DNA of 64,000 bases from Ptiloglossa arizonensis (lineage: Eukaryota > Arthropoda > Insecta > Hymenoptera > Colletidae). Under the pieces are notes generated by a model. That model saw only the letters and a list, made by a program, of their open reading frames with translations. It was not told the origin of the DNA and made no database searches. Below are positions 1-12,978 of the stretch, piece by piece. The stretch spans positions 5,274,001 through 5,338,000 of the forward strand of contig NC_135054.1 in assembly GCF_051014685.1 (NCBI RefSeq), in the 5' to 3' direction. The position numbers and the translations under genes were made by a program. Numbering within the stretch: the first letter of the stretch is position 1; the number at the start of each line of letters is the position of its first letter.

Positions 1-2989
1 ATAATCAACGGAAACTATATAATCAAGTGAAAGGATTGTATTATTAACAAGCAAGAAGAGAAATACATGTTGACATTCGCTGCAATTTGTTTCTTCAAGC
101 ACTCGAATTCGGATGTCAAGTTTTATCGAATTATTATTCGGCAATTTGAAGACATATTTACAGTCAACTAGTATTCAATATTGTCAGACTTTTCAATATT
201 GTCTACATTTTCAGACTTTTCGGCGGATTTTTATTATTTTGAATAACGGACTAATCACCGGGTTGCAGGTGAAGCATGCCTGTGTTCGAAACTATTGCAT
301 TGAGCTGAAAACAATGTCGTCTTTGTCATTCAAGTAGGTTTTACAAAAGATTTGGTTTTGTCATATTGACGTAAAGTTACTTTGGTGAAAGGAATGGCGG
401 AGTTAGAATAATGATACGAGGAGGGAAAAGAAAAGAGAAAAGGTGTGGTGGTATTTCGTTTTGGGTCTATTAGAGGACTCGTCAGTAAAGCTACCTATCT
501 AGCAGATCCTACCTTAGGCACCAGGACATTCAGTGGTTGGACAAGAAATGCATACATATAAGTCGATAGCGAATCAAGCAATTGCCAACAAGGAGAGGTC
601 AGGTGGATGTCCCTCTGGTGGTGAGTACAGGAGGTATAGATACACTATGAAAGTTCGGATGCCACTGTTTGGTAAAATTGCTGTAAAACGAGCTTGTAAA
701 CTATCAGAGTATTTTATCTGTTCAATAACCCTTAAGTCAATCAGATTTGGATATTAATTGATTAATGTTCTTAAATAATTAATCAAAAGTTCAATCATCA
801 GAGACAATCACGATTAATATTTATCGATTATTGAAATTAATTGTTCGCAATGGATTATTCATTTTAATCGTACTCTTTAATTATTATTTTGATTAAAATC
901 TACCCAACACTAATGCGAGTAATTGGGAAACCAGACACTTTTCCATATCTTGTTTAAAAATTTTCCATGTTTTTGTTGAACTGTCGTAGAACTACTCTCG
1001 GCCTTCACTTTCTGCACAATCCTACGTTGATTTATGCTTCTAAAATAAAAATTTATAAAGAAACTTTTGAGAAGGACTGAAGGATCTATAAAGGATGGAA
1101 ATAAAAATGGGTTTATACCTTGCACAAAGTCGTGAATCCTTAGTTTCACTCTGTATTTATACGTCTATTCAATAATTAAGGTATTCGAATGCCCATACAA
1201 AGAAATCGATAGATAAGTGAATTATAAACAGAAGCATAGAAACATTTTTCAAGTATATTATATAGAATACATCATTCTTGATTAAAATAATCATAAATTT
1301 TCTGATAAAACCATCGTGATACTCATTTATTTATAATTTTATATATCACAAAAACGACTTTTCCTCATAAAGGAAAATATATTTTGAAAGGCATTTCCTC
1401 CCTAATGCAGATTTCACCAAAAGAACTTAGTAAAATTAATAATTTCGGAGATAGAAATTCATTTATTCACCCCGTTTTCAAGAAAATAGGCAAAGATAGC
1501 AAACTCCGACATACTGCTGTATATTTTAAACAATTCGAAATCTGCTAAGTGATGACTTAAACCCTCCATAATTTTACAGAGACCACATCATATTCAATCT
1601 TATTAAAATTCTTAACATTAAAATTTCAAAAATGATCGATATTGCGTAGAATGTCTTTCGTACATTCTATACTCTTTATTTTAAGAAGCGAGATGTTAAA
1701 AATGATTAAACATTGAACATTTTACGAATACTCTCACTTCGTTGACATCACTAAAAGATGTACTACTTGTAACTATTGATAATACTTACGTTGCAAAGAT
1801 TTAGTGTCTGATGTAATAGTGCTAATTTATACAAGTACATTGGCAAATGGTGTTATATTATCGCTAGGTAATAATAATGGGTCACTGTAGATAATCTAAA
1901 TATGACCGGTAACAATGTATTCGCTTTTATTTCTGTGTATGCCAGATAAATGAATGGAAATATTTCTCTCGATATTCTATCAATGTTATCACTTCTTATT
2001 GCAACAACATTTAACTCTCTCTTTTCATATTCTTATGGACATATTTCGCTGCGTATTGGGAAAATGTTCCTTAAACATCCACTTATCTTTTGAGTGTCGC
2101 GTCCAACTATGATATCGCTTTCACTATATTTATATAGCACATACATGAGATAATGACATTATGGATTATGATATCAACGTTATTATGTTCTGTTATATTA
2201 AGGAATGACGACGCATCTCTTTTTTGCGCTTAAGACTTATTGCATTATTATCTTCATAACTATACACGATAGTTTCAAATTAGATTTTAAAATAGTATTA
2301 GAAGTAATTAGTATTTGAACTCAATAAATAGGAGTGTACACTTTATCTTGATCTGAAGTGCTTAGCAATATCAGTATTATATCAGAATAATAGTTTATTC
2401 GTATAGTTTGCTGACGAGTTTATTATTTATTGCAGTATCTCGGGATCAACAAATATATTAAAACTGTATTACGATACTGATAGTTCTAAGCTAATTAAAA
2501 AAACTTATCATTAAAGTGTGACAACTTGATCCAGCCATAGTAGAAATAAAAATATAAATTTATGTATATTATGTATAGTCATTTGTACTAGTTTCGATTT
2601 CTAAATATGCGATACTCTTAAATAAACACATGACAAATTCGTATACATATTTACCTATTCTTCTTAATTCAACATTACACAAATTCGATTAAATATTCAT
2701 ATTATTGATATCTATAATTTCTAGAACGGATTTTGATTTTACTAGACATAAAGTTGAGATTATATAGTTGATACGATTATCTACCTATCTCAAATATTGA
2801 CAAAGGTAATCGATGATAAAAGAACCGAACGATAAAAATAATTAGTTCGCATCTACATCTCAGTGATTTATATGAAACGTTGCTGTACAACGTCAAGTGT
2901 TATTGATTTCATATAACTGGAATGAAGTTACCAAGTGATGAATAAAAACGTTTAAATTACTCCTAATTGTAAAATAAGATCGTAACCTT
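1..2989. other. Intergenic, no gene recognised
   Basis: This is AT-rich sequence with only short open frames that show no family resemblance. A less AT-rich patch at about 480-700 ends in a donor-like GGTGAGTAC. It could be an untranslated exon or part of a neighbouring transcript, but nothing in the sequence proves this. The stretch just before 2990 would hold the promoter and 5' UTR of gene A. Confidence 0.5.
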
Positions 2990-5900
2990 ATGGAGTGCAT
3001 ATTGTATTTTTGCGGGTTATTTTTAATAACCAGTCATTTCGATCCAGTCACATCGTTTGTTGCACATCCCGAGAGATCATTCATCCAAAATAAATTTCAA
3101 AACAACGTTGACTATTTGTCGTACAGACTGCCTAAAGACATCGTTCCAATTTCTAATGAGCTTTGGATATATACTCGACTGGGCTTGAACGACTTTGGAT
3201 ATCAAGGATGTGTGAACATCACTCTTGAAATACTTGGAGCAACCGACACCATTGTGGTTCACAACGATGGTTTATTTATACACGAAGAGAAATCATCGCT
3301 TAGCCAACAAATAGGAGAAACAATGGAGTCGATTAACTTCCCGATAGACGACCAACGTTACGATAAAGAGAAGCAATTTTACATTTTGCATTTTCCAACA
3401 AAATTGCAAACTGGTGTATACGTTTTGTTACTTTACTTTGAAGGTGAAGTACGGAACGACATATTTGGATTTTACAGGAGCTCTTACGTTGACAACGAGG
3501 AAACGAAGTAAATCGATTATCATATTTAATCTATAATAAAAACAAGGAAAGGTTTAAAAGGAAGAAATTTCTAGGTGGATGGGTGTCACTCAGTTTTCAC
3601 CGACGTATGCACGCCGAGCGTTTCCCTGCATGGACGAGCCTCACTTGAAAGTATTTTTCACTCTACACATCGGCCATATTGGGAACCAAATAGTAACGAG
3701 TAATACCGCGATTGAAACTACAACGAAATACTCGTAAGTTTCCTTACATATTCACACGACCAAGTACCAATCTTAAAGCGTTGTTTCGTTCGACAACACT
3801 CGAGTGTAACGTTCGATACACCCAAAGTCGTTGAGTTAAAACGGCCCGAATGTATGGAACTCATGTTTTTAATTCTATAAGACATTAGGGACCTAAAGAA
3901 ATGCAAGAGATAATCTAAACCGTACAATTACCATGATCTTTATGTTAAATGCGACAAAAACATACACACAAAGTACATACACTTGTAGTTCAAAAAAGCA
4001 TAAATACACATCAAATGTACACCGATGAAATCATCGATTCACTTTACCTTGTTTATTAAAATAAAACTTCTATTAACTTTATACCAACAACCTTCACCTA
4101 CGTCTTACTAATTAAAACATATACAGTTTTAGAAATGATACAAATTATTATGTCACCACATTTCTACCTACACCAAGGATGTCGACGTACCTAGTTGGAT
4201 GGGCTGTTCACGGTTTTACTGCGGAAACATCGATTTCCTCGGAAAATTTCAAAATGTGGACAAGGAAGTCTATGAACGGACGCGGTTCGATCGCTCTGAA
4301 CCAAGGCCTGTCTGTATATTCGTTTTTGAAAAACTGGTTACTGATCGATAATCCAATTCCAAAAATGGATCAAATCGCCGTAGCCGATTTTAACTTTCAT
4401 GCGATGGAGAATTGGGGTATGATCACCTACAGGGAATCGGTGGTGCTATACGAGGATGGTATCACGCCGACTAAGTACATGTTTAACGGATTCACCACAA
4501 TGGCTCACGAGTACGCTCACACCTGGTTTGGAAATCTCGTAACGCCGATATTCTGGAACGTAGCATGGCTCAAGGAGGGTTTTGCATCTTATTTTCAATA
4601 TTTTGCCATGTCTTCGGTACAACCCAGTTGGAAAATGATGGACAAGTTTGTGGTAGATATGCTACAACCAACGCTTGTTTTAGACTCCTCGAATCATACC
4701 AGAGTCATGAACGGCCGTAACGTGGGCAGTCCGAGTAGCATCATGGCTGTCTTAGATTTCGTTTCGTATCAGAAAGGTTTACTTCGATTCGTATGGAAAT
4801 AAATAATTCGAATTTACATAAACTATTCGTTTTGCAATATCGATAAAAATTGTCCACGTTGTTTCAGGGTCATCGGTGATCCGCATGCTTTCACACGTGA
4901 TCGGAGATTCAGCTTTTCAGAATGGGCTACAGAGTTATCTGAAAAATATGTAAGCATTGCCAATATGATATTCAAAGCGTTAACAAACAGTTTACGCGAA
5001 TTATACATCGAGATTCGACATTTAAATTTCATAGGGGAAGAAAATTTTTATTTCCGAAGAGGTTAAAAATATTAGTCTAAAATTCTTCAAATTTATTGTT
5101 TTATTCTTTTCAAATTTACGTATGTTTAGAATGATCGCCTCTGGTCATTCTTTAGAAAAAATTCTTGCTTTCCAAAGCACACTTATGCCTTTACTCAGAG
5201 ATTCTATTTCTGTTAGAAATAAATTCTTAAGCAACGCATTAGAGACTTTATAAGAATCCTCAAGAGTTTGTGTTTTTAATGACCAGGAAATAACCATCTT
5301 ATACTGTTGTGTTTCATTGATTTTCAAACATTTACATGCTAAAGAATATCTATACTCTATGTCTCTTCTCAAACAACAATTCGTATAATGTTTTCCATAA
5401 ACTTTCAACTTGTTCTTTTTTTTTAGGGGGGGGGGGGGCCAATGGACGTGTCGTCTGTATTGCAAACCTATGAAATATTCATGAAACGCAAAACGTTATT
5501 TGTTTCTTAATGTCAGGAATTTCCAAGAGTATTTTTAGCGAGTTCTTATAATATATTTAAACTTAATGAATCGTACGATGTACGAAAAGTATTCTTCGCT
5601 TGACAGTATTTCACGCTTCCATTACAGTGGTTACTTTATTGAAAGTTTATGTGTCCTGTTTGTATATAGGTCTTACCAAGCAGCTTCGCCACTCGATTTG
5701 TACAAACACTTGCAGAGTTCTTCGGACAAGTTAGGCCAATTACGAAGCGACATAGTTATTGAACACATGATGGAATCTTGGACAGATCAGCCAGGATTCC
5801 CATTAGTGACGGTGACGCGAAATTATAAACAGCAATCGCTCATAGTGTCTCAAGAACGATTTTGTCAAAATCACAATCAATGCATAAAAGAGCACGAAAC

Positions 5901-8900
5901 GTCTGGATGGTGGATACCATTGAATTTCGTCACAAAATCGTCGTTCGGGGATTTTTCACACACAGCCCCGAGTCAGTGGTTAAGACCGAAAGATCAAAGT
6001 TTGAACGTTGATCATTTTCGATCGGAAGATTGGGTCATATTCAATGTCCAACAAACTGGATATTATCGAGTTAACTATGACGTGAACAATTGGCAAATGC
6101 TTATTAATTACTTAAGATCCAGAGATTTTAAAAGAATACATACAGTAAACAGAGCAGCGTTAATAGACGACGCCTTCAATCTGGCCAGAGCAGGATACAT
6201 AGATTATACAATTCCATTTAATCTTTCCAGTTATCTAGTTCAAGAATCAGACTATGAACCGTGGGTCGCTGCTGTGAATAATTTAAAATTTTTGAACAAA
6301 ATGCTGATCAGCGTACCGGATGTGCAACGAACTTTCCAAGTACGTAATGTGTAACATTATACGGATAAGATGTTTGAAAATTTCATTTAAAAAGTTCTCG
6401 GTGTAAGCCGTATCCCTTTCGGTAATGGCTTCGATGTTTCGTTATCTATTAAATTAGTACGGGCTAAATCTTCGTTATGGCGTGTGGTGTATAATGAAAA
6501 ATAACGAAAAGAAATGAAAAGAAGAATCATTCTTTATGTTATCTTTTTACTTATTTTTGTCCGTTTCTAATATTATATTTTGTCTCGTCTGGTAAAGTTC
6601 TAAAAGATTTTACAAACTCTAATAGTTTGAACAATTTCTCACGTTCATATAAAAATGTTCTCACTTTGCTTGTATTTCGAACAGTTTCGAACAGTTTCAA
6701 TTAAATTGAAGAAAATTACTGTTAGTGCACGGCTAATGCTTCTCCTTTATTGTGTAGTAATTCGACAAACGTAATTTAACGAAGCTATATTTTCGTACAA
6801 TAATCGAAGAACGAGACAGCAATTTAAACAGACTTTTTTTAACATTAATAACGCAAATACGGTTACTGATATAAATTCCATTGACATCTGAATATCATAA
6901 CTACAGAAACACGTGAATCGTCTACTGGAACCAATCTACAACAAATTAAGCTTCCGCCAACATTCGCACGAAGACTTTGTGACTAAATTACATCGCGAGC
7001 TAATTTTATCGAGTTCCTGTTTACTACAAAATGCTGATTGCTTAATGACATCGGAAACTCTATTTCAGAAGTGGATGTTTGCGCCCCAAGAACCGTATAA
7101 AATATTTTTTATTATACCACAGACATTTAATATTAAAAATCATTTCTTTGCATGAATATACAGGATGATTTTGGTAACTTGACGTTAATGTTACATTACT
7201 TTTAAAATGCTTATAGTATGATCAAATTGTTTAAGTAACAATTGTATGGTATCGAGAGTGAATATGTGTGTGTGTGTGCGTGCGCGCGTGTGTGTACGTA
7301 TGAACGTATGAACGTATGTATGTATGTATGTATGTTTGTATGTACGTATGTATGTATTTGTAATACGATATTGCAATAGGGATTGTCATAGCCAAGCGTT
7401 GAATTACTTGAAAGGAAAGTATAGAAACCATCCAATTAGTATGTTCAATTTATTAATAGATTCTAATTAAATTAAAATTTGATGTTGTTACTGTGAAGGT
7501 TAATTTTCTCTCTTTAATAATGGTATTCGTGCCTCTTGTTACTACTTAATTGGCTCAATTTTCAATAGTATTTTATTATATTATACTAAGTTGTTCAATA
7601 AGTTTTGTCGTTTGATAAAACTTGTTTAGATTTGTATGTAAACCACTCTTTATTCTTGTTATCAATTGCTTCAAACAATGATTAGTTTCACATGCAAGAC
7701 AGCGAACACATTTCGATTAACTGTTATACAATTCAGATATCACAATTCTTATCTTTGTAAGCCGTTTTAAACTCGAGGATTCTGACTTCTGCCAAATACT
7801 TAAAATGTTTAGTCTAGTTAATGTCTTGCGTTAAATCTCATAATTGATTCCCAGTGAACGTTTGCAAGGAATTGTATTATTTTTCATGATATACTTTCTT
7901 TGCTGGTACAAACGAAACCATGAATTTTTTTTATATAAACCGATTCATTTCATTATTATGTATATATGTATGCTCAAAGATTCATTACTGAAAGCGTAAT
8001 ATTTCATGAGATATTTCATATTTTATGTTAGGATATTACTTCACTCCTGCAGGTGTGCTAACGTTATATCGCTACACTTTCAACGTTTTGTTACTCCCTC
8101 CATTAGATTTGTTATTACATACTTAGGGAATAATTATTATCAAGCAATTAATTTTAATTTTAACTTTCACCTCCTCGATTGAAACAAAGTCTATGAATAT
8201 ACTGTGACTTTTATCAAATTCTGGATCAAAGAGGGACCCCAGTTCAAAACACCTGGATCTTGGTTGCCTCGTTCGTTCAATGTAAACCTATGCAATTTGT
8301 TTGTATAGGATTTTATGATCACAATATACTAGGTTGTTCAATAAGTTTTGTTGTTCGATAAAACCTATTATATCACCTATTATATCACAATACGAATATA
8401 TATTCGTAAAGCTTTGTCTTCAATCCATTGAAGGATTATACCAAATTTAAAATTACAATTATTCGAGTACAAATGAATGATGTAGAATATTCTAGATTTC
8501 TTGTTCCCATTTTTATAAGTATCTAACAAACGATATGTATTATATTTAATCTTTGCTTCCAAAGATAACAATTTTATATATCGATCGATGATTAATAAGC
8601 ACGACACGGAATGAGCTCGTAATAAAATTTTCTGTAAAGTATGAAATATCTCGAAATATTCGAAATATTATAATAGTCACGTTCAATAGTTTTACGTGCA
8701 GAATGGCGCTTAAAGAAACAGGTATGCCAACAAAGAAATATATACCACATAGAAATAGTCTTTATTATTGCATTAAACATTTTCTTTGCTTCGAATAGAG
8801 CTATCTAGACTTTTTCCAAGTTCTTAGAATCACCTTATATTACGCGACGTATTGTTTGTTAATATCGTTTCAAGTTATCTATCCAGTTATCATCCATTTC

Positions 8901-9782
8901 GCCCTTAACACTGTAGTAATTATCCAATTACCGATTAAAACCGTTGTACAGGATATTGCAAGACGTAAGGAGCTTCGTTTATTGCGAAGGAGTACGTAAT
9001 GCGGATGAAAAAGACTGGCACACAATGCTGAACAGGCTATTGTTTACCGATCTAGATACCGAGCAAGAATTGTTGTTGCAAGGTCTTGGGTGTACTCGGA
9101 AAGCTAATTTGATCAATAAGTAAGGAATTTAGTAGCATTCGAAAAAACTGGCATCGTTGGTACGATAGCGATCTTTAAATTTGTATTTCTTCGCACAGGT
9201 ACCTCATGTTATCGATATCTAGCGAAGATTATATCCGCAAACAATATAGGATTGCAATAATTAACGCAATTTTAAACGGAGATTCAAGAAACGCAGCATA
9301 TGTGTTGGAATTTGTACGACACAATTTAGAGAAAATTATCGATTTGTACGTAGATTTTACGAACACTTTACATCGTTTGTTATCTACAGCCGTAGACTAT
9401 TTCGCGATAAGTCTGATTCTTACTCCCTTTTCCGTTTTTTGTTTAGGAGAGGGTACGAGTTTCTAAGTAAAACGATTACTGCGATTGGGAACGCGATGAC
9501 AACAGAGGAACAAACAGAGCAGGTATTACTCAGCTTTATATTTGGCCGCATTGTCACCGTAGACCCAATAACTCGCGAGCGTCGTTGCGCATGTACTTGA
9601 GGTTTTGTTATAAGACATTCGAACATTTGATATTGCAGTTACGTTCATTCGTCGACGAAATGTACGCAGACCTTGGTGCAGCACTGAGCGCCTCGAAACA
9701 GGCAATCCTTGTGTCCACAACGAATAAGGAATGGGTAAAAAAGTATTCGACCATTATTGCTGGTTGTCTCAGTAAACTGTAG
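2990..9782 (+). CDS. Gene A: divergent secreted M1 aminopeptidase N-like protein (10 exons, 931 aa)
   Basis: M1 zinc metallopeptidases remove N-terminal residues from peptides. Exons: 2990-3507, 3575-3733, 4133-4776, 4868-4949, 5670-6339, 6907-7094, 8952-9119, 9199-9345, 9447-9522, 9639-9782. All introns are GT-AG and reading phase is kept, giving 2796 nt with the stop. The first ~25 residues form a hydrophobic signal peptide. The zinc site is intact: HEYAH at 351-355 with E374, spaced HExxH-x18-E, in the context LKEGFA. The exopeptidase motif is HAMEN (315-319) rather than GAMEN, and the N-domain motif reads PCMDEP. The Tyr of SYQKG is present. An ERAP1_C-like helical C-domain follows, ending in GCLSKL-stop with no GPI signal or membrane segment. 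The protein is therefore predicted to be secreted and soluble. Exon 3 depends on the acceptor at 4131-4132, chosen because it keeps phase and leads into RMSTYLV. The substrate is unknown. Confidence 0.88.
5426..5438 (+). repeat. Run of 13 G directly after a poly-T tract, intron 4 of gene A
   Basis: Thirteen consecutive G follow a T-rich run, inside the intron between 4949 and 5670. A homopolymer this long is rare in such AT-rich DNA, and its exact length could be a sequencing artefact. Confidence 0.7.
7264..7358 (+). repeat. Microsatellite (TG)n then (TATG)n/(GAACGTAT)n
   Basis: A TG/CG-rich dinucleotide run passes into TATG-type tetranucleotides and short GAACGTAT units. It explains the apparent His/Thr/Tyr-repeat frames on the minus strand. 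Confidence 0.95.
7583..7626 (+). repeat. Mariner-terminus-like repeat, copy 1
   Basis: This ~44-bp segment contains GTTGTTCAATAAGTTTTGTC and TTTGATAAAAC. It is nearly identical to the segment at 8324-8367 in the same orientation. The wording resembles the terminal inverted repeats of mariner transposons, which is a resemblance from family knowledge. No transposase is visible nearby. Confidence 0.55.
8324..8367 (+). repeat. Mariner-terminus-like repeat, copy 2
   Basis: This is a direct-orientation copy of the 7583-7626 repeat with a few mismatches, inside the same intron of gene A. Because the two copies are direct rather than inverted, they do not bound one intact mariner. Two separate solo termini or a rearranged remnant is more likely. 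Confidence 0.55.
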
Positions 9783-12700
9783 AAACTGGCTGAAAAATAT
9801 TGAACGAAATAAATCATTATAACATCACCATTTACAAATGTTTTATTCGTTGCGCTTTAATTGCGTAAAACAAATTACACGTTGTGATATTGTAATTAGA
9901 ATACCACTTGCTCGACTCAACCGTTTTACACAATTGCAATGTATACTTAAAAGAATTTAAGGTAGTTATGCAGTTTAGAGAATTTGGTTCTGATAACCTT
10001 GACCTTGACATATATAATGACGGACACCTTCCTAAAGAACCTATGAGCAATTTTACCTGTCACTCATTTTTAGACAAAAAGTTATCAACTAGAAAAGTTT
10101 AGAAAATGTAGCACTTATTTTTGATAATTGTTCAGTAGAAAGTCATCATTTCTACAACTCTTCCTTGTACTTAGAATCACAGGACATATATTTTAGTATA
10201 CAGAAAGCATTGTTTCAATTTAAAACGAGCAAATACGAGCATATTACGAGTTCTAGTCCGTTATTTTCCGATTCTCTCCATTACGTACTATCTATACCTA
10301 CAAATTAACACATTTCAATAATCTTGAATTCCAGCCTAAATGGTTGAGATTAGATTATTTTGGGATGGAGATGCAGGCAGAGGCCTTCCCCCACTCCTGT
10401 CTTAAACTTTCAAACAAATTACAATTCACTATTATATTCATTGAATAATTAGAAATAGTATTGAAAATAAATGCTTTGATATTCAGACATCTTTTGTTAA
10501 CATTTTATTAAGAGGTAATAAAAGTTACTCAAGAAAGTGTCCTTGACAACATATATCAAGATCATAATCATCGGCGCTGAATCCCCTAAATTGTATAATT
10601 ATCGAATAGGTTCTTTTACGGCAATACGTATTTAATCTTCAACCCTGTCCTTCCAAATGGTGTCACATCTATCGCAATCATTTTATATAGATCGTTCTTG
10701 TTCAAATGGATTATTCTTCACAAATGCTTAAAACGGCATGTTGCAATACTGAACTCTCCATATTCAAATGATCTATCAACCGAATAAGAATATTCTTTTA
10801 TTCAACGCAACATACCTGCGAAAAATGTCCTTCCTTCTATTTATTTATTGCTTGAGACCACACATGGTTTCTATTGCATACAATAATTATAGTATAAAAC
10901 ATGTTATCAGCAATCCGATTATAATTTACAACTAGACGTGAATATAATTAGTAATATAGTGTACAATATTTATGTCTTCTATTTACAATAGCCAGAGTTT
11001 TATACCATCCTTTGTCGGAAAACTGTAGATGACTTTTAATTCTTCAATGTTCGATTCATTTAGGAAATAATTGATATAGTACTATCCCTACTTTTATACA
11101 AAACATTCTTCTATAACGACCAAAGTCAATTATAAATGTTACTGTTTCGTATCAAAATGACGACTGTATGCGTTCAAATGTAATAATAGTATTAAACAGA
11201 AAATACAATAGTGCCAATTATAGAAAAAAAAAATAATATTTATAATTTGGAAACAGTATAAATTTATGGTAATTAGCATTAAATATATCATTATTAAGAA
11301 TATCTGAATATAGTCTAACAAATGAAAATTAATAAAATATGAAAAATTAAATCTTTTGATGTAATGAGAGCTCAATTTCAGGCATGAAAATAATATTATT
11401 GTAGCAATCGAGGGAGGATAGTGCTAGTATATGTAATTAAAAAAAAAAATCGATCTTTATTATTATTATTATTTCATTACTATTATATCAATTTAATAAA
11501 TACATAAATACATAATCAGTGTTAAAGTGTCAGCATTCTAGCTTAATTCTATTATTCTTATTCGAGTCGGGAACTTTCTGTCAACCATCATTGAAAATTC
11601 AAGAAAAGAGATTTATTACATTCGAATAAATGTTCCAAGACGGTATACATATACTTTCGCAAAAGAAACATTAAATTATGGGATAACCTACATATAAAGT
11701 GATTTTCTTTATACGTTTATGTTAACATAACGTTTCGTACATGACAAATGAAACTGTACATGAAATAAGAAATAATGAAAAGTATAACAGATATTATTAA
11801 TGTTATCTAAATTATTTCTGAGAGAAACATTAAACTTTTTCGATAAATATCTATTCTATTGAAAAGAAAATTGCAAATGTAAATGTTATGTACACTTCAC
11901 TTTTTTCTAACGATTTCTAAGCATTAAATGTTTGCGCTACGACGTGCAACAAGTACTGGTTTCTATGTGAGTTTTTGTATTTAAATTCGTCATGTTTGAA
12001 AATGAATGATCGAATACTCTTATATCAGAGTACTATAATTTTAAACGATATGTTTTCGAAAACTGAAAACTCGAATGCATATGCTTCATAAGCAACGTCC
12101 AATGTTCGCGGTAAAATGTATCGCCTTGTCTGGTTCATCAAATCAAGTCGGTTGGTTCACCAATACATCAAATCTAAGACTATAAGAGCGTACCAACGAT
12201 GCCAATGATAAAATCTAAGACACTGCTAAGGATTTTGTATTATCTGTCTGCTTCTGTAGTTTATTGGTAGAATCGTGGTGTGCTTTGGTTATCGCATTAT
12301 AGATAAATCTATCGATTTAAAAAACAGGTATTTTACAAAAATTTTACAAATATAACAGCTCAGTTACCGGCCACTATCCAACGATAATAAATTCGGTCCT
12401 GGCAGCAAGACAATTGATAAGATTAGAGAAGCCACAAGCGTATGTTCGATAATAGTCCTACTGTGACTGCCTTATAAAGCACGAAAAATTTGTGTAGCCT
12501 TTCAAAAGGTAATCGTCGACGTGCAATTCACTTGTCAGCAATTACGGTCGACCAGTGTCTATTCATATACAAGGTACATAATTAGGATTACTTGTCGTAA
12601 ATATTATATAAATTCAGTTCACCTTGGTATTATCTAGAAAAAACACTTCAGTGATTTCTGGAAATTATCTTGCGAAGAAATTTCAAGCGAGATTAATCGA

Positions 12701-12978
12701 GAAACAGTATTAGAGAATTGAAATAAGGCAACAGATGTTTCACAGATTCTTTGTAGCAAAGGCACATTAGAAGTTAAGCTTTTTGTTGCGTGCTCAAGTA
12801 ACGATTCTATTTTATGAATAATGAATATTAAATGTACTTTAATTTTCATAGTATAACGTTCATAATATTATATTCGCGGCGTCAATTAAATATTTAATAA
12901 ATTTACAGTATAAATTTCTACGTTTAATAAGTTCTATGTTTTATAAAACAGAAATAATCGAGGAGAATTATTCATCGG
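9783..12978. other. Intergenic gap between genes A and B
   Basis: This 3.2 kb of AT-rich DNA has no recognisable protein. A short ATT/TAT trinucleotide run sits near 11457-11474. TATA-like words occur at 12473-12479 (TATAAAG) and 12605-12612 (TATATAAA). Either could belong to the gene B promoter, with a spliced 5' UTR before 12979. This is inference only. Confidence 0.5.
9808..9813 (+). terminator. Polyadenylation signal AATAAA, gene A
   Basis: A canonical AATAAA lies 26 bases after the stop codon of gene A, implying a very short 3' UTR. Confidence 0.7.

Larger units (their letters stand above)
7095..8951 (+). other. Long intron 6 of gene A
   Basis: This 1.86-kb intron splits the CC|G proline codon just before the helical-domain exon that starts ILQDVR. 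It holds a TG/TATG microsatellite and two copies of a mariner-terminus-like sequence, listed separately. No other coding exon was recognised. Confidence 0.7.

Noticed and set aside
533..757. A 74-aa frame in the less AT-rich patch near the left edge
   Set aside because: No family resemblance; the donor-like site inside is suggestive of an exon but there is no supporting acceptor or homologous product.
5145..5465. Minus-strand frame with a Pro run
   Set aside because: The Pro run is the 13-G homopolymer, the frame lies in an intron of gene A, and there is no family resemblance.
7191..7435. Overlapping minus-strand frames rich in His, Thr and Tyr
   Set aside because: They are read-throughs of the TG/TATG microsatellite inside a gene A intron.
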